From Labilibaculum sp. (GTDB lineage Bacteria; Bacteroidota; Bacteroidia; Bacteroidales; Marinifilaceae): DNA of 49,992 nucleotides. The notes below the pieces were generated by a model. That model was not told the DNA's origin and searched no databases. It saw nothing but the letters and a program-made list of their open reading frames with translations. A program made the position numbers and the translations under genes. The stretch is taken from the NCBI GenBank assembly GCA_016760525.1, contig JAESUW010000041.1, forward strand, positions 1 through 49,992, read 5' to 3'. Of the stretch, positions 17,868-28,800 are shown piece by piece (position 1 is the stretch's first letter; each line of letters begins with the position of its first letter).

Positions 17868-19124
17868 ATGAACATATTTAAATTTGGTGGTGCTTCGGTG
17901 AATAGTGCTGATGGTGTACGGAATTTTGTGAAAATTGTGCAATCCTATCGAGAGGAAACAGTTATCGTATTGTCTGCAATGGGCAAGTCAACCGATGCTT
18001 TAGAAGAGATTGTTGATGATTTTGTTACTAAGAAGGATGGCATTGATTGTAAAGTTAAATCCTTACTAAAATATCATTTAGATATTATTAATGAATTATT
18101 TCCGAAAAAGGATGATGCTGTTTTTCTAAAAGTAGAAGCTCTTTTTAAAGAATTGAGTGCTTATCTGCAAAAAGCACCTTCACTAAGTTATGAGTTCGAT
18201 TATGATCAAATTGTGTCATTTGGAGAATTAATTTCCACCACCATTGTGTCGGAATTTCTTAGGTTTCGAGGCACGCCTAATAAGTGGGTGGATATTCGCA
18301 CTTGTTTAAAAACAGATGATACCTATAAGGAAGGCAGAATAGATTGGGAACTTTCGCAGAAGTTAATATCACAGACTTTCGGTTTTACGAACACATTCGT
18401 ATATGTTACTCAAGGTTTTATTGGAGGTACAATTACAAATCAAACTACAACATTAGGTCGGGAAGGTTCCGATTATACTGCTGCTATTCTTTCGTATATT
18501 CTTGATGTGGATAAATTAGCTATCTGGAAAGATGTTCCGGGAATTATGAATGCAGATCCAAAATGGTTACCCGATGCGCAAAAACTGGAGCGAATTTCTT
18601 ATCAGGAAGCTATCGAGCTTGCTTTTTATGGGGCAAAGGTGATACACCCAAAAACCATTCAACCAATCAAAAAGAAGAAAATTCCTTTGCAAATACGATC
18701 TTTTCTCGACTTGAATGAATCAGGGACATTAATTAGTACAGCTTCTAAAAAGCAGGATCAATTAATTCCTGTTTACATTCGAAAACAGGGTCAGGTATTG
18801 ATTTCGATACGACCAAGTGATTTTTCTTTTATACTGGAAGAAAATTTGAGTTCTCTTTTTTCGGTTTTTGCAAAACATCGGGTGAAAGTAAATCTAATTC
18901 AGAATTCAGCAATTAGTTTTTCTGTTTGTGTCGATCATTCAGAAAGAAGATTAAAAAACTTACTGGAAGAAATTTCTGTCAATTTTGAAGTGAAATACAA
19001 TGATGGTTTAGAATTAATTACAATTCGTCATCACAATGCTGAAGCTGTAGAAAGAATGACTAAAGGCCGGCAAATACTACTGGAACAAAGGAGTAGGGAT
19101 ACTGCTCAATTTGTGTTGGCTTAG
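17868..19124 (+). CDS. Aspartate kinase, first copy
   Basis: A 418-residue enzyme that phosphorylates L-aspartate, the first step toward Lys, Thr and Met. The N-terminal motif is KFGGASV, then QIVSFGELIST, TQGFIGGT, and the nucleotide/aspartate signature [16 protein letters not shown]-like regulatory sequence occupies about 300-418. It is colinear with the second copy at 24608 (same length, same motifs, roughly half the residues shared by eye). A TTG at 17865 could be an alternative start; ATG at 17868 is chosen. It is a lone kinase with no dehydrogenase domain. It is separated from the methionine operon by the DUF559/repeat block, so its effector specificity may differ from the operon copy. 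Confidence 0.93.
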   Translation: MNIFKFGGASVNSADGVRNFVKIVQSYREETVIVLSAMGKSTDALEEIVDDFVTKKDGIDCKVKSLLKYHLDIINELFPKKDDAVFLKVEALFKELSAYLQKAPSLSYEFDYDQIVSFGELISTTIVSEFLRFRGTPNKWVDIRTCLKTDDTYKEGRIDWELSQKLISQTFGFTNTFVYVTQGFIGGTITNQTTTLGREGSDYTAAILSYILDVDKLAIWKDVPGIMNADPKWLPDAQKLERISYQEAIELAFYGAKVIHPKTIQPIKKKKIPLQIRSFLDLNESGTLISTASKKQDQLIPVYIRKQGQVLISIRPSDFSFILEENLSSLFSVFAKHRVKVNLIQNSAISFSVCVDHSERRLKNLLEEISVNFEVKYNDGLELITIRHHNAEAVERMTKGRQILLEQRSRDTAQFVLA

Positions 19125-19148
19125 ATATCTAATTTGTAAAGTGAATTG

Positions 19149-19285
19149 TTCACCCCTCTGTCCTGCCGGACATCTCCCCTGAAAAGAGGAGATATGTTTA
19201 AATAGAATATGATTCTGGTTTTGCAGAAAAGTTTTCAAGTTGAATCTTTCCCTTTCAGGGAAAGTGCCGATAGGCGAAAGGGTGA
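19149..19285 (+). repeat. DUF559-associated repeat, copy A (left flank)
   Basis: Begins TTCACCCCTCTGTCCT and ends GCGAAAGGGTGAA, so its ends are 7-bp inverted repeats TTCACCC/GGGTGAA. Inside are TAGAATATGATTCTGG and the hairpin CTTTCCCT-TTC-AGGGAAAG. It carries an extra segment after CTGTCCT (CCGGACATCTCCCCTG) that the tandem copies lack. It ends 20 bp before the DUF559 start codon. Confidence 0.85.
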
Positions 19286-19305
19286 ATAACACCAATAAAT
19301 ATAGC

Positions 19306-19710
19306 ATGAAGTATAGTGAGATAAAGGATATAAAGAAAAAATTAAGAAGAAATCTTACATTATCAGAGAAGCTGTTATGGAAATATATTCGAAACAGAAA
19401 ACTACTTGGGAGGAAATTTCTAAGACAACATGTAATTATTTATGACACTTATGAGGATGAAAATTTCTTTTTTATTCCCGATTTTTATTGCGAAGCAGAG
19501 AAACTTGCCATTGAGCTGGATTGTAAAGTGCACGATTTCACCAAGAATAAAGATGCAAAGCGGGACGAAATATTAACCGATATGGGTATTAAAGTGGTCA
19601 GATTTAAAAATGAAGATTTGATAAATATGCCAATTATTCTAGCGGAAATAGAATCTTACTTTCATAGGAATAATGATGATTCTGTATTTAGAAGGGAATC
19701 CTTAAAGTGA
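19306..19710 (+). CDS. DUF559 domain endonuclease-like protein
   Basis: A 134-residue protein of the DUF559 family (Vsr-like, PD-(D/E)xK fold). Visible are the N-terminal helix RRNLTLSEKLLWKYIRNR, the LLGRKFLRQHVI segment, the catalytic-core pattern IPDFYC then AIELDCKVH, and the closing strand VVRFKNEDL. In most relatives the core reads IELDG-x-x-H; here Gly is replaced by Cys. The start at 19306 (MKYSEI) matches family N-termini; the upstream extension from 19240 reads through repeat copy A and is rejected. The gene is bracketed by copies A and B of the repeat, which suggests they move or persist as a unit. Nuclease activity is inferred from fold only. Confidence 0.85.
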   Translation: MKYSEIKDIKKKLRRNLTLSEKLLWKYIRNRKLLGRKFLRQHVIIYDTYEDENFFFIPDFYCEAEKLAIELDCKVHDFTKNKDAKRDEILTDMGIKVVRFKNEDLINMPIILAEIESYFHRNNDDSVFRRESLK

Positions 19711-19716
19711 AATTTT

Positions 19717-20123
19717 TTCACCCCTCTGTCCTTTCTGAGAACTCTTTAAATAGAATATGATTCTGGTTTTGCAGAAAAGTTTTCAAGTTGAATCTTTCCC
19801 TTTCGGGGAAAGTACCGATAGGCGAAAGGTTGAAAAGAGTCATGAGTTATAGTAATTTTAATCACCTTTCTGTCCTTTCTGAGAACTCTTTAAATAGAAT
19901 ATGATTCTGGTTTTGCCGAAAATCTTTCAAGTTGAATCTTTCCCTTTCAGGGAAAGTGCCGATAGGGGAAAGGGTGAAAAAGAATCATGAGTTATAGTAA
20001 TTTCAAACACCTTCCTGTCCTTTCTGAGAACTCTTTAAATAGAATATGATTCTGGTTTTGCCGAAAAGTTTTCAAGTTGAATCTTTCCCTTTCAGGGAAA
20101 GTGCCGATAGGCGAAAGGGTGAA
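19717..20123 (+). repeat. Three tandem copies (B, C, D) of the DUF559-associated repeat
   Basis: Copies start at about 19717, 19860 and 20003, exactly 143 bp apart. Each is about 120 bp and ends GAAAGG(G/T)TGAA. Copies B and C are followed by a spacer containing TCATGAGTTATAGTAATTT. Each holds GAGAACTCTTTAAATAG, TTTTCAAGTTGAATC (one variant in C) and the hairpin CTTTCCCTTTC(A/G)GGGAAAG. The copies differ at only a few bases. There is no coding potential I would accept. Confidence 0.9.
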
Positions 20124-20220
20124 TAGCATCAATTATAATAACACGCAGTAAATTGAATTTCTAAAGAGGGAAAAGTTCAATTTTTTTGCAAATAATAAAA
20201 GACAAAGAGGTCGGGAATAT

Positions 20221-20250
20221 TTGGTCAATTCAAAAACTTCGCTATCTTTG
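20221..20250 (+). promoter_or_regulatory. Promoter of the methionine operon leader
   Basis: TTG (20221-20223), a 19-bp spacer, then TATCTTTG (20243-20250), an exact TAnnTTTG box. Predicted transcription start is near 20257, which puts the riboswitch at the very 5' end of the transcript and gives a leader of about 570 nt before metY. Confidence 0.7.
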
Positions 20251-20290
20251 TCACTGTTATATAAGGTAAATCTCCAAGGAGAATATCTAT

Positions 20291-20398
20291 AATTTATACA
20301 GAAGAAGTTAGAGAACAGGCTCGTTGACCTTCTGACAACCGCAGCTACCATTGCTGAAAGGTGTCAAATCCTGACCAAATTTTTGGTGAATATAAATT
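20291..20398 (+). promoter_or_regulatory. SAM-I (S-box) type riboswitch aptamer
   Basis: P1 is AATTTATA (20291-20298) with TATAAATT (20391-20398), a perfect 8-bp closing helix. Between them the S-box landmarks occur in order: GAAG...CTTC (P2a), GAG...CTC (P2b), UGA then GACAACC (20334-20340), the P3 hairpin CAGC/GCTG, AAGGTGTCAAATCCTG (20358-20373), and the P4 hairpin ACCA/TGGT. These match the SAM-I consensus (GCAACC, GGTGCNAAATCC). It binds S-adenosylmethionine in known examples and turns off methionine genes. Its position before metY and the whole met operon agrees. A covariance search would settle the exact subclass (SAM-I versus SAM-I/IV). Confidence 0.85.
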
Positions 20399-20406
20399 AA
20401 CAGATT

Positions 20407-20520
20407 ATGAAGAAGACTCAAATTAATTACAATCAACAGGCTCATCTGGAGCAAAACTTCACGTTGCAATCTTCAATTACATTGATGATGCGAATGCAAC
20501 GAATGATGCGTATGATTTAA
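20407..20520 (+). CDS. Methionine-rich leader peptide (uORF) of the met operon
   Basis: A 37-codon ORF starting 8 bases after the riboswitch closing helix. It reads MKKTQINYNQ at the start and ends MMRMQRMMRMI, so six of the last eleven residues are Met, encoded by ATG codons that include two ATGATG pairs. The final Met codons and the stop lie in the 5' arm and loop of a terminator-like hairpin. This is the layout of amino-acid attenuation, in which ribosomes stalling on Met codons would block the terminator. The composition and location make chance unlikely. It is too short for ordinary ORF calling, and expression is not shown. Confidence 0.7.
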   Translation: MKKTQINYNQQAHLEQNFTLQSSITLMMRMQRMMRMI

Positions 20521-20554
20521 CGCATTCTTTCTAAAATTTTTCCCCTTTTTTAGA
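20505..20554 (+). terminator. Candidate attenuator hairpin overlapping the Met-rich uORF
   Basis: GATGCGT (20505-20511) pairs with ACGCATT (20520-20526) around an 8-base loop that contains the end of the uORF; the outermost pair is G-U. A T-rich stretch with TTTTTCCCCTTTTTT follows (20536-20551). Stem strength is modest and the T-run is interrupted, so it may need a factor or act as a pause. Confidence 0.5.
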
Positions 20555-22145
<1,591 letters not shown>

Positions 22146-22221
22146 TTTTAATACCGATATTATTTAAAAGATAGGTCGGCATCAAACAAGAAAGATAAAT
22201 TAGACAATGTTTGATAGTTAA

Positions 22222-22260
22222 TCCCAGTTGGAAATTTTTTAGCCGAATTTTCGGCTGGGA
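22222..22260 (+). promoter_or_regulatory. Nested hairpin in the metY-metX gap
   Basis: AGCCGA/TCGGCT (22241-22256, 4-base loop) lies inside TCCCAG/CTGGGA (22222-22227 with 22255-22260). The two stems share two bases, so they compete at the junction. No T-run follows, so it is more likely an RNA-processing or stability element than a terminator. The whole gap is 195 bp. Confidence 0.4.
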
Positions 22261-22340
22261 ACTCAAAGTTTTGTTCTGTACTATCTTAAGTGAGATTTTT
22301 ACAAAGCTCAAAACAACAAACAAAACAAAATTAGTAACCC

Positions 22341-23372
22341 GTGAATTCAGAATGTTACATCCATAAAGAAGGTTTAGAACTTGAATCAGGTGAGTGTCTG
22401 AAAGAGTTGGAGCTTACCTATCACACCTATGGGGAATACGATCCGCAAAGGAATAATGTGATTTGGGTTTGTCATGCTCTTACTGCTAACTCTGATGTTT
22501 TCGATTGGTGGGAAGGATTATTTGGAGAAAATGACTTTTTCAATCCTAAAGACTACTTCATAGTATGTGACAATACTCTTGCATCTTGCTATGGTTCAAC
22601 AGGACCTCTTTCAAAAAATCCGGATACCGGACAGGCTTACTATCATGATTTTCCACAACTGACAGTTAGAGATTTGGTTGGGGCACATGAAATTTTAAGA
22701 AAGCATTTGAAAATAGAAAGTATTTATATGATGATTGGTAGTTCACTTGGAGGCATGCAGGCCATGGAGTGGGCTTATTTATTGAATGGGAAACTAGATA
22801 ATTTGGTGATACTGGCTTCTAATGCGAAGCATTCTCCTTGGGGAATTGCCTTTAACGAATCGCAAAGAATGTCGATTGAAGTTGATCCTACCTGGAAAGA
22901 ATCGAATGATGAAGCTGGATTGAATGGAATGCGTGTAGCAAGATCGATTGCTCTGCTTAGTTACAGAACTTATTCAACTTACGATCATTCTCAACAGGAA
23001 AATGAAGAAAGCAAAACAGATCATTATCGTGCAAGTTCCTACCAAAGATATCAAGGAGAAAAATTGGCACGAAGATTTAATGCCTATGCATATTGGCATC
23101 TTTCAAAAATAATGGATAGCCATAATATTGGGAGGGGAAGAAATGGTTTGGTATTGGCATTGAATGAAATAAAATCAAGAACCTTGGTGATTGGTGTAAA
23201 TTCGGATCAAATTTTCCCAATTCAGGAACAACGGTTCATTGCTAAGAACATTCCAAACGCAGAATTTCTGGAAATAAATTCAATTTACGGGCATGATGGA
23301 TTTCTTTTGGAACAAGAACAATTAACCCAAGTCTTAAAATCTTTTTTAATCGAGAGTAATTCCAATGAGTAA
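22341..23372 (+). CDS. metX: Homoserine O-acetyltransferase
   Basis: A 343-residue alpha/beta hydrolase that acetylates homoserine using acetyl-CoA. The nucleophile elbow GSSLGGMQAMEW has Ser135. The substrate region LASCYGSTGPLS is in place. The C-terminal GHDGFLLE carries the catalytic His, with the Asp of NSDQIFP before it. The start is GTG at 22341. The 3' end overlaps the homoserine dehydrogenase gene by 8 bp. Acetyl rather than succinyl preference is inferred from the MetX family and the adjacent O-acetylhomoserine enzyme. Confidence 0.95.
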   Translation: MNSECYIHKEGLELESGECLKELELTYHTYGEYDPQRNNVIWVCHALTANSDVFDWWEGLFGENDFFNPKDYFIVCDNTLASCYGSTGPLSKNPDTGQAYYHDFPQLTVRDLVGAHEILRKHLKIESIYMMIGSSLGGMQAMEWAYLLNGKLDNLVILASNAKHSPWGIAFNESQRMSIEVDPTWKESNDEAGLNGMRVARSIALLSYRTYSTYDHSQQENEESKTDHYRASSYQRYQGEKLARRFNAYAYWHLSKIMDSHNIGRGRNGLVLALNEIKSRTLVIGVNSDQIFPIQEQRFIAKNIPNAEFLEINSIYGHDGFLLEQEQLTQVLKSFLIESNSNE

Positions 23373-24555
23373 AAAACTGAAAATAGGCGTTTTCGGCTAC
23401 GGAGTAGTCGGTTCCGGATTAGCTCATGTTCTTAAAAACAGCAAAGGTATTGATGCATCTATTGTAAAAGTTTGTGTGAAAGATGCAGATAAGGAAAGAG
23501 ATTTAGATTCTAAATTAATTACCACAAATCCTGATGATATTTTAAATGATCCGGAAATAAATGTTGTTGCTGAATTGATTGATGATGCTGATGCAGCGTA
23601 TCAAATTGTAAAAACTGCGATGCAAAATGGAAAGCATGTGGTTTCTGCCAATAAAAAAATGCTGGCTTATCATATCGAGGAGTTGATTCAATTGCAATGG
23701 CAATATAAGGTTTCCTTTTTGTACGAAGCTTCGGCATGTGGAAGTATTCCGATTATCAGAAATTTGGAAGAGTATTACGACAACGATTTGCTGCAATCGG
23801 TAAGTGGAATTTTGAACGGATCGTCAAATTATATCCTGACAAAGATTTTTAATGAAAATTTAGATTACAATCTTGCACTAAAGGAAGCACAAGACTTAGG
23901 CTTTGCTGAAAGTGATCCGACTTCGGATGTTGGAGGTTTCGATACTTTATACAAATTAATCATACTTACCGTTCACGGATTTGGATTGTTTGTTCATCCT
24001 GATGAGGTTTTTAATGCCGGAATAGGGAATCTTTCTCCCAAGGATATTGAATTAGCCTCGCAAAAGGGATATAAAATCCGATTGTTGGGAAAAGTAACCA
24101 AAGTAAATGGCAATCATGTGAATTTATTTGTAGCTCCTAAGTTTGTAAAACCAGAAGAACATGCTTACACGGTTGAGAGTCATTACAATGGAGTTTTAAT
24201 TCAAGGGAATTTTTACGATAACCAGTTCATGTATGGAAAAGGAGCGGGTGCTCATCCAACAGGATCTGCTGTATTATCGGATATTACCGCATTGGCTTAC
24301 GATTACAAATACGAATATAAAAAGCTGAAATATTACGGAGGATTGGAATACACCAATGATATGGATGTTGAGATTTATTTGAGATATACAGATAAAAATG
24401 ATTTGGCTTTATTCAATTTTGAAGAGGTCTCAGAAGCACTTACAGGTAAAGATTTTAACTACGTAATTGGAACATTGAATCTTTCCGAACTGATAAAAAT
24501 CCGAAAGCAAATAGCAGGAAAGGATATTTTTCTGGCTTATTTGGGTGATGAGTAA
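23365..24555 (+). CDS. hom: Homoserine dehydrogenase
   Basis: A 396-residue NAD(P)-dependent enzyme that reduces aspartate semialdehyde to homoserine. The Rossmann motif GYGVVGSG begins at Gly11. The catalytic-domain signature NGSSNYILTKIF is followed by FAESDPTSDVGGFDTLYK. It is a stand-alone enzyme, not fused to aspartate kinase. The C-terminal part (about 330-396) is shorter than the ACT domain of typical 430-residue forms, so feedback control by threonine is uncertain. It overlaps metX by 8 bp and precedes a lone aspartate kinase by 52 bp, so the pair acts as a split ThrA/MetL. Confidence 0.95.
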   Translation: MSKKLKIGVFGYGVVGSGLAHVLKNSKGIDASIVKVCVKDADKERDLDSKLITTNPDDILNDPEINVVAELIDDADAAYQIVKTAMQNGKHVVSANKKMLAYHIEELIQLQWQYKVSFLYEASACGSIPIIRNLEEYYDNDLLQSVSGILNGSSNYILTKIFNENLDYNLALKEAQDLGFAESDPTSDVGGFDTLYKLIILTVHGFGLFVHPDEVFNAGIGNLSPKDIELASQKGYKIRLLGKVTKVNGNHVNLFVAPKFVKPEEHAYTVESHYNGVLIQGNFYDNQFMYGKGAGAHPTGSAVLSDITALAYDYKYEYKKLKYYGGLEYTNDMDVEIYLRYTDKNDLALFNFEEVSEALTGKDFNYVIGTLNLSELIKIRKQIAGKDIFLAYLGDE

Positions 24556-24607
24556 TTTTGAATTTGGATGATGGGAATCAATCTAACATCTCAAATCTAA
24601 TTAAGAA

Positions 24608-25867
24608 ATGATCATATATAAATTTGGTGGCGCATCGGTTAAAAATGCGGCTGCTATCAAAAATATTTGTCAAATTATTGGCAAAGTGAAGCGTCCGCTC
24701 ACAGTGGTGATTTCGGCAATTGGTACAACAACCAATTTGTTGGAAGAACTCGTGGATGCTTATTATTCCGGAAATGATAAGGCGTTGGGGCTTTTTGATT
24801 TATTGAAGAAAAACCACACTTCGGTGATCGAGGATTTATTCGAAGAAGTTCCTTCGAAAATCAATTCGGAAGTAAACGCTCTTTTCATCGAGCTAAAAAC
24901 CAAAATTTCAAAACCATCATCCGATCAGTTCAATTTTGAATACGATCAGATGATTGGTTTTGGAGAACTACTTTCAACAACCATTATTTCAGGATATATG
25001 AACCATATTGGGCAAAACAACCAATGGGTAGATATTCGAACCTGTTTAGATTCCGACGATAATTATGGCGATGCCAACATTCTTTGGGAATCATCGAAAG
25101 AAAAGGTCAATGCCGTATTTCCTGATAATCTTACCGCATTATACATTACGCAAGGCTTTATTGCCAGAGATTCGAACGGTTACACAACATCTTTAGGAAG
25201 AGAAGGTTCCGATTATACTGCGGCAATTTTAGCACACTTGCTTGGCGCAGATAAAATGATCATTTGGAAAGATGTTTTGGGAATATTAAATGCTGATCCT
25301 GATTATTTTGAGGAAACAACCAAATTGGATTTGATTCCATATCATGAGGCTATTGAGCTTTCGTACTATGGTGCCAGAGTAATTCATCCTAAAACAATAA
25401 AGCCATTACAGGCTAAAAAGATTCCTTTGTGGGTAAAGTCATTTATAGATCCTTCGCAAAAAGGAACCTTAATTACAAAAGGAGATCAGCCACAACCACT
25501 ATTGCCAAATTATATTGTCAAAAAAAGACAGGTGTTAGTGACTTTGAAACCTTTACATTTTTCATTTATTGGTGAAAAAGATCTGGTTTTAATATTTACA
25601 CTGGTTACAAAGTATGGAATAAAGCTTAATTTTACACAAAACACTGCGGTTAGCTTTGCTTTTTGTGCAAATAGCTCAGCTAGAAACATGCAGGATTTGG
25701 TGACAGAATTAGAAGAGAAATATGAGGTTGAACTAAGTGATGATTTGGAATTGATAACAGTTCGACATTACACACCAGCTACAATCGAAGAAATACAACT
25801 AAAACATCATGTTTTAGTAGAACAAAAGAACAGTAATACCGCAATATATCTAACAGTTGCAAATTAA
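24608..25867 (+). CDS. Aspartate kinase, second copy (met operon)
   Basis: A 419-residue kinase with KFGGASV at the N-terminus, [20 protein letters not shown] and [13 protein letters not shown], followed by an ACT-like C-terminal region. It is a clear paralogue of the copy at 17868, with matching length and motif spacing. The effector region differs more than the catalytic core. Its TAA stop is one base before the metH ATG, so translation is probably coupled. Placement inside a SAM-controlled operon suggests this copy feeds methionine synthesis. Confidence 0.93.
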   Translation: MIIYKFGGASVKNAAAIKNICQIIGKVKRPLTVVISAIGTTTNLLEELVDAYYSGNDKALGLFDLLKKNHTSVIEDLFEEVPSKINSEVNALFIELKTKISKPSSDQFNFEYDQMIGFGELLSTTIISGYMNHIGQNNQWVDIRTCLDSDDNYGDANILWESSKEKVNAVFPDNLTALYITQGFIARDSNGYTTSLGREGSDYTAAILAHLLGADKMIIWKDVLGILNADPDYFEETTKLDLIPYHEAIELSYYGARVIHPKTIKPLQAKKIPLWVKSFIDPSQKGTLITKGDQPQPLLPNYIVKKRQVLVTLKPLHFSFIGEKDLVLIFTLVTKYGIKLNFTQNTAVSFAFCANSSARNMQDLVTELEEKYEVELSDDLELITVRHYTPATIEEIQLKHHVLVEQKNSNTAIYLTVAN

Positions 25868-25868
25868 T

Positions 25869-28800
25869 ATGGAACAGAAATTGATATCTATTAAAGAGGC
25901 CTTACAGAAGCAAATTCTTGTTTTAGACGGAGCAATGGGAACGATGATTCAGGCACATCGATTTACGGAGTCAGATTTTCGTGGAGATCGTTTTGCTAAT
26001 TTTTCAAGTGATCAAAAAGGACATAACGACTTACTTACTTTGACTCAACCTGATATTATTAAGGAGATTCATAAAAAGTTTTTAGAAGCCGGAGCCAATA
26101 TTATTGAGACCAATACTTTTAACGCCAATGCAATATCATTGGCCGATTATAAATTGGAAGAATTGGCTTATGAGTTGAATTTTGAAGCAGTGAAGAATGC
26201 CCGTACTGCGGTTGAGGAGATGAATGCAATTGATCCTGATACACCACGTTGGGTGGCAGGAGCAATTGGTCCAACCAATAAAACGACTTCCATGTCGCCA
26301 AAGGTTGAAGATCCTGGATATAGAGACGTTGGCTTTGATGATTTGGTGGAAATTTATACCGAGCAGATAAAGGGATTGTTGGATGGTGGAGTAGATGCTT
26401 TACTGATAGAAACAATATTTGATACCTTAAATGCGAAGGCTGCGGTTTATGCCGCTGATTTATTGCTGGAAGAAAGAGGATTGGATACTCCCATTATGAT
26501 TTCGGGAACCATTACAGATAATAGCGGACGAACTCTATCAGGACAAACACTGGAAGCTTTTGTAACTTCTATGAAATGTGATCGATTGCTGAGTATTGGA
26601 TTGAATTGTGCTTTTGGAGCCAAAGATTTGGTGCCGTATATTCAACAATTGGATACTTTACTTCCTGTTTATGTGAGTGTTTATCCAAATGCGGGTTTGC
26701 CAAATGAATTGGGCGAGTACGATGAAACTCCCGAAACCATGTTGAGTGATTTAAAAGAATTGCTTGAAGGTAGAAAGATAAATATTGTAGGAGGTTGCTG
26801 TGGAACCCAACCAGAACACATCAAAATTATAGCAGATGCGGTTAAAAATGCAATTCCTCGTACAATTCCTGTTGTTGAAAAGGAAACTCGTTTGAGTGGA
26901 TTGGAATTACTTCGAATTAATTCGCTAACCAATTTTGTGAATGTAGGAGAGCGTACTAATGTGTCGGGTTCATTAAAATTTGCACGTTTAATTCGAGAGA
27001 AAAAATACGAAGAGGCACTTTCCATAGCTCGCAACCAAGTTGAAAACGGAGCACAAATTATTGATGTGAACATGGATGATGCCATGTTGGATGCCGAAAA
27101 GGAAATGGATATTTTCTTGAAATTATTGGTGTCAGAACCGGAAATTTCCCGTGTTCCAATCATGATCGATTCTTCGAAATGGTCGGTATTGGAAACAGGA
27201 TTGAAATGCGTACAAGGAAAATGTGTTGTCAATTCAATTTCTATGAAAGAAGGAGAAAAGGAATTTATCGATCATGCGACAAAAATAAAAAGATACGGTG
27301 CAGCTGCAGTTGTAATGGCTTTTGATGAAAAAGGTCAGGCCGATACTTACGAACGAAGAATTGAAATTTGCGCAAGAGCGTATAAAATATTAACCGAAAC
27401 AGTTGGTTTTCCAGCAGAGGATATCATTTTTGATCCTAATGTGTTGGCAATTGCCACGGGAATCGAAGAGCACAATAATTATGCGGTTGATTATATCAAA
27501 ACAGTAAAGTGGATCAAAGCCAACCTGCCACATGCTAAAATCAGTGGAGGAATCAGTAATTTGTCTTTCTCTTTTCGGGGAAACAACACAGTTCGGGAAG
27601 CAATGCATTCGGTTTTCTTGTATCATGCCATAAAAGAAGGTTTGGATATGGGAATTGTGAATCCTGGAATGTTACAGATTTACGATGAAATTGAACCTGA
27701 GCTTTTGCAAAAAGTAGAAGATGTGGTTTTTAATCGGAAACCAGAAGCTACAGAGAGACTCATTGAATTTGCCGAAGGATTAAAATCGGAAGGGAAAGTT
27801 CAGGTGAAAATTGATGCATGGAGAGAAAAACCTTGTTTCGAACGACTTTCTTATTCTTTGGTGAAAGGAATAACCGATTACATAGTACAAGATGCCGAAG
27901 AAGCCAGACAAAAATTGCCTCGTGCATTGGATGTGATTGAACAACCGTTGATGGATGGGATGAACATTGTGGGCAATTTATTTGGTGAAGGAAAAATGTT
28001 TTTGCCTCAGGTTGTAAAATCAGCAAGGGTAATGAAAAAGGCTGTTGCTTATCTTCAACCTTTTATCGAGGATGAGAAAAATAGCTTGACCGATGCGAAA
28101 AACTCCGGGAAAATATTAATGGCTACCGTTAAAGGAGATGTTCACGATATTGGCAAAAATATTGTTGGCGTTGTTTTGGGATGCAATAATTTTGAAGTGA
28201 TCGATTTGGGCGTTATGGTTCCCAGTTCAAAGATTTTAGAAGTTGCCATCAAAGAAAATGTAGATGCCATTGGTTTAAGTGGATTGATTACCCCTTCATT
28301 GGAAGAGATGTGTTTTGTTGCCGAAGAAATGAAGCGACAAGGATTTGATATTCCTTTGGTAGTAGGAGGTGCAACCACTTCGGAATTACACACAGCAGTA
28401 AAAATAGAACAAAACTATGAGAACGGGGTGGTTCACGTTGTAGATGCTTCCAAATCAGTTGGGATCTTTAAGCAGTTGTGCGATAAGAATAAGAGGGATA
28501 ATTTTCTGGTGAAAACGCGTGGGGAATATCAAATTGTACGTGAAGATTATGAGAATAAAAAGCCGGTAGAGTACTACACTTTAGAGGAGGCTAAAAATAA
28601 TAGAGAGCAAATAGATTGGAAAACGGCTCCTATCTGCAAGCCGAACAAAATTGGCATACAGGTATTGAATAACTTTTCGATTGGTGAGATTCGCAAATAC
28701 ATCGACTGGACCTTCTTTTTTGTAGCCTGGGAGATGAAATGCATGTATCCAGAAATTATGGAAGACCCGGATTTGAAGGATGAGGCAAAATTACTTTTCG

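Noticed and set aside
19240-19305. N-terminal extension of the DUF559 gene
   Set aside because: The extra 22 codons read through repeat copy A, and family members start at the MKYSEI-type position.
19077-19307. Minus-strand ORF over repeat copy A
   Set aside because: Translation of the repeat and the kinase 3' end; not conserved-looking.
20133-20351. Minus-strand ORF over the met operon promoter and riboswitch
   Set aside because: Antisense to a well-supported promoter and aptamer; no protein features.
26681-27232. 183-aa minus-strand ORF inside metH
   Set aside because: Shadow of a strongly coding plus-strand gene, with Ser/Phe-rich composition of antisense translation.
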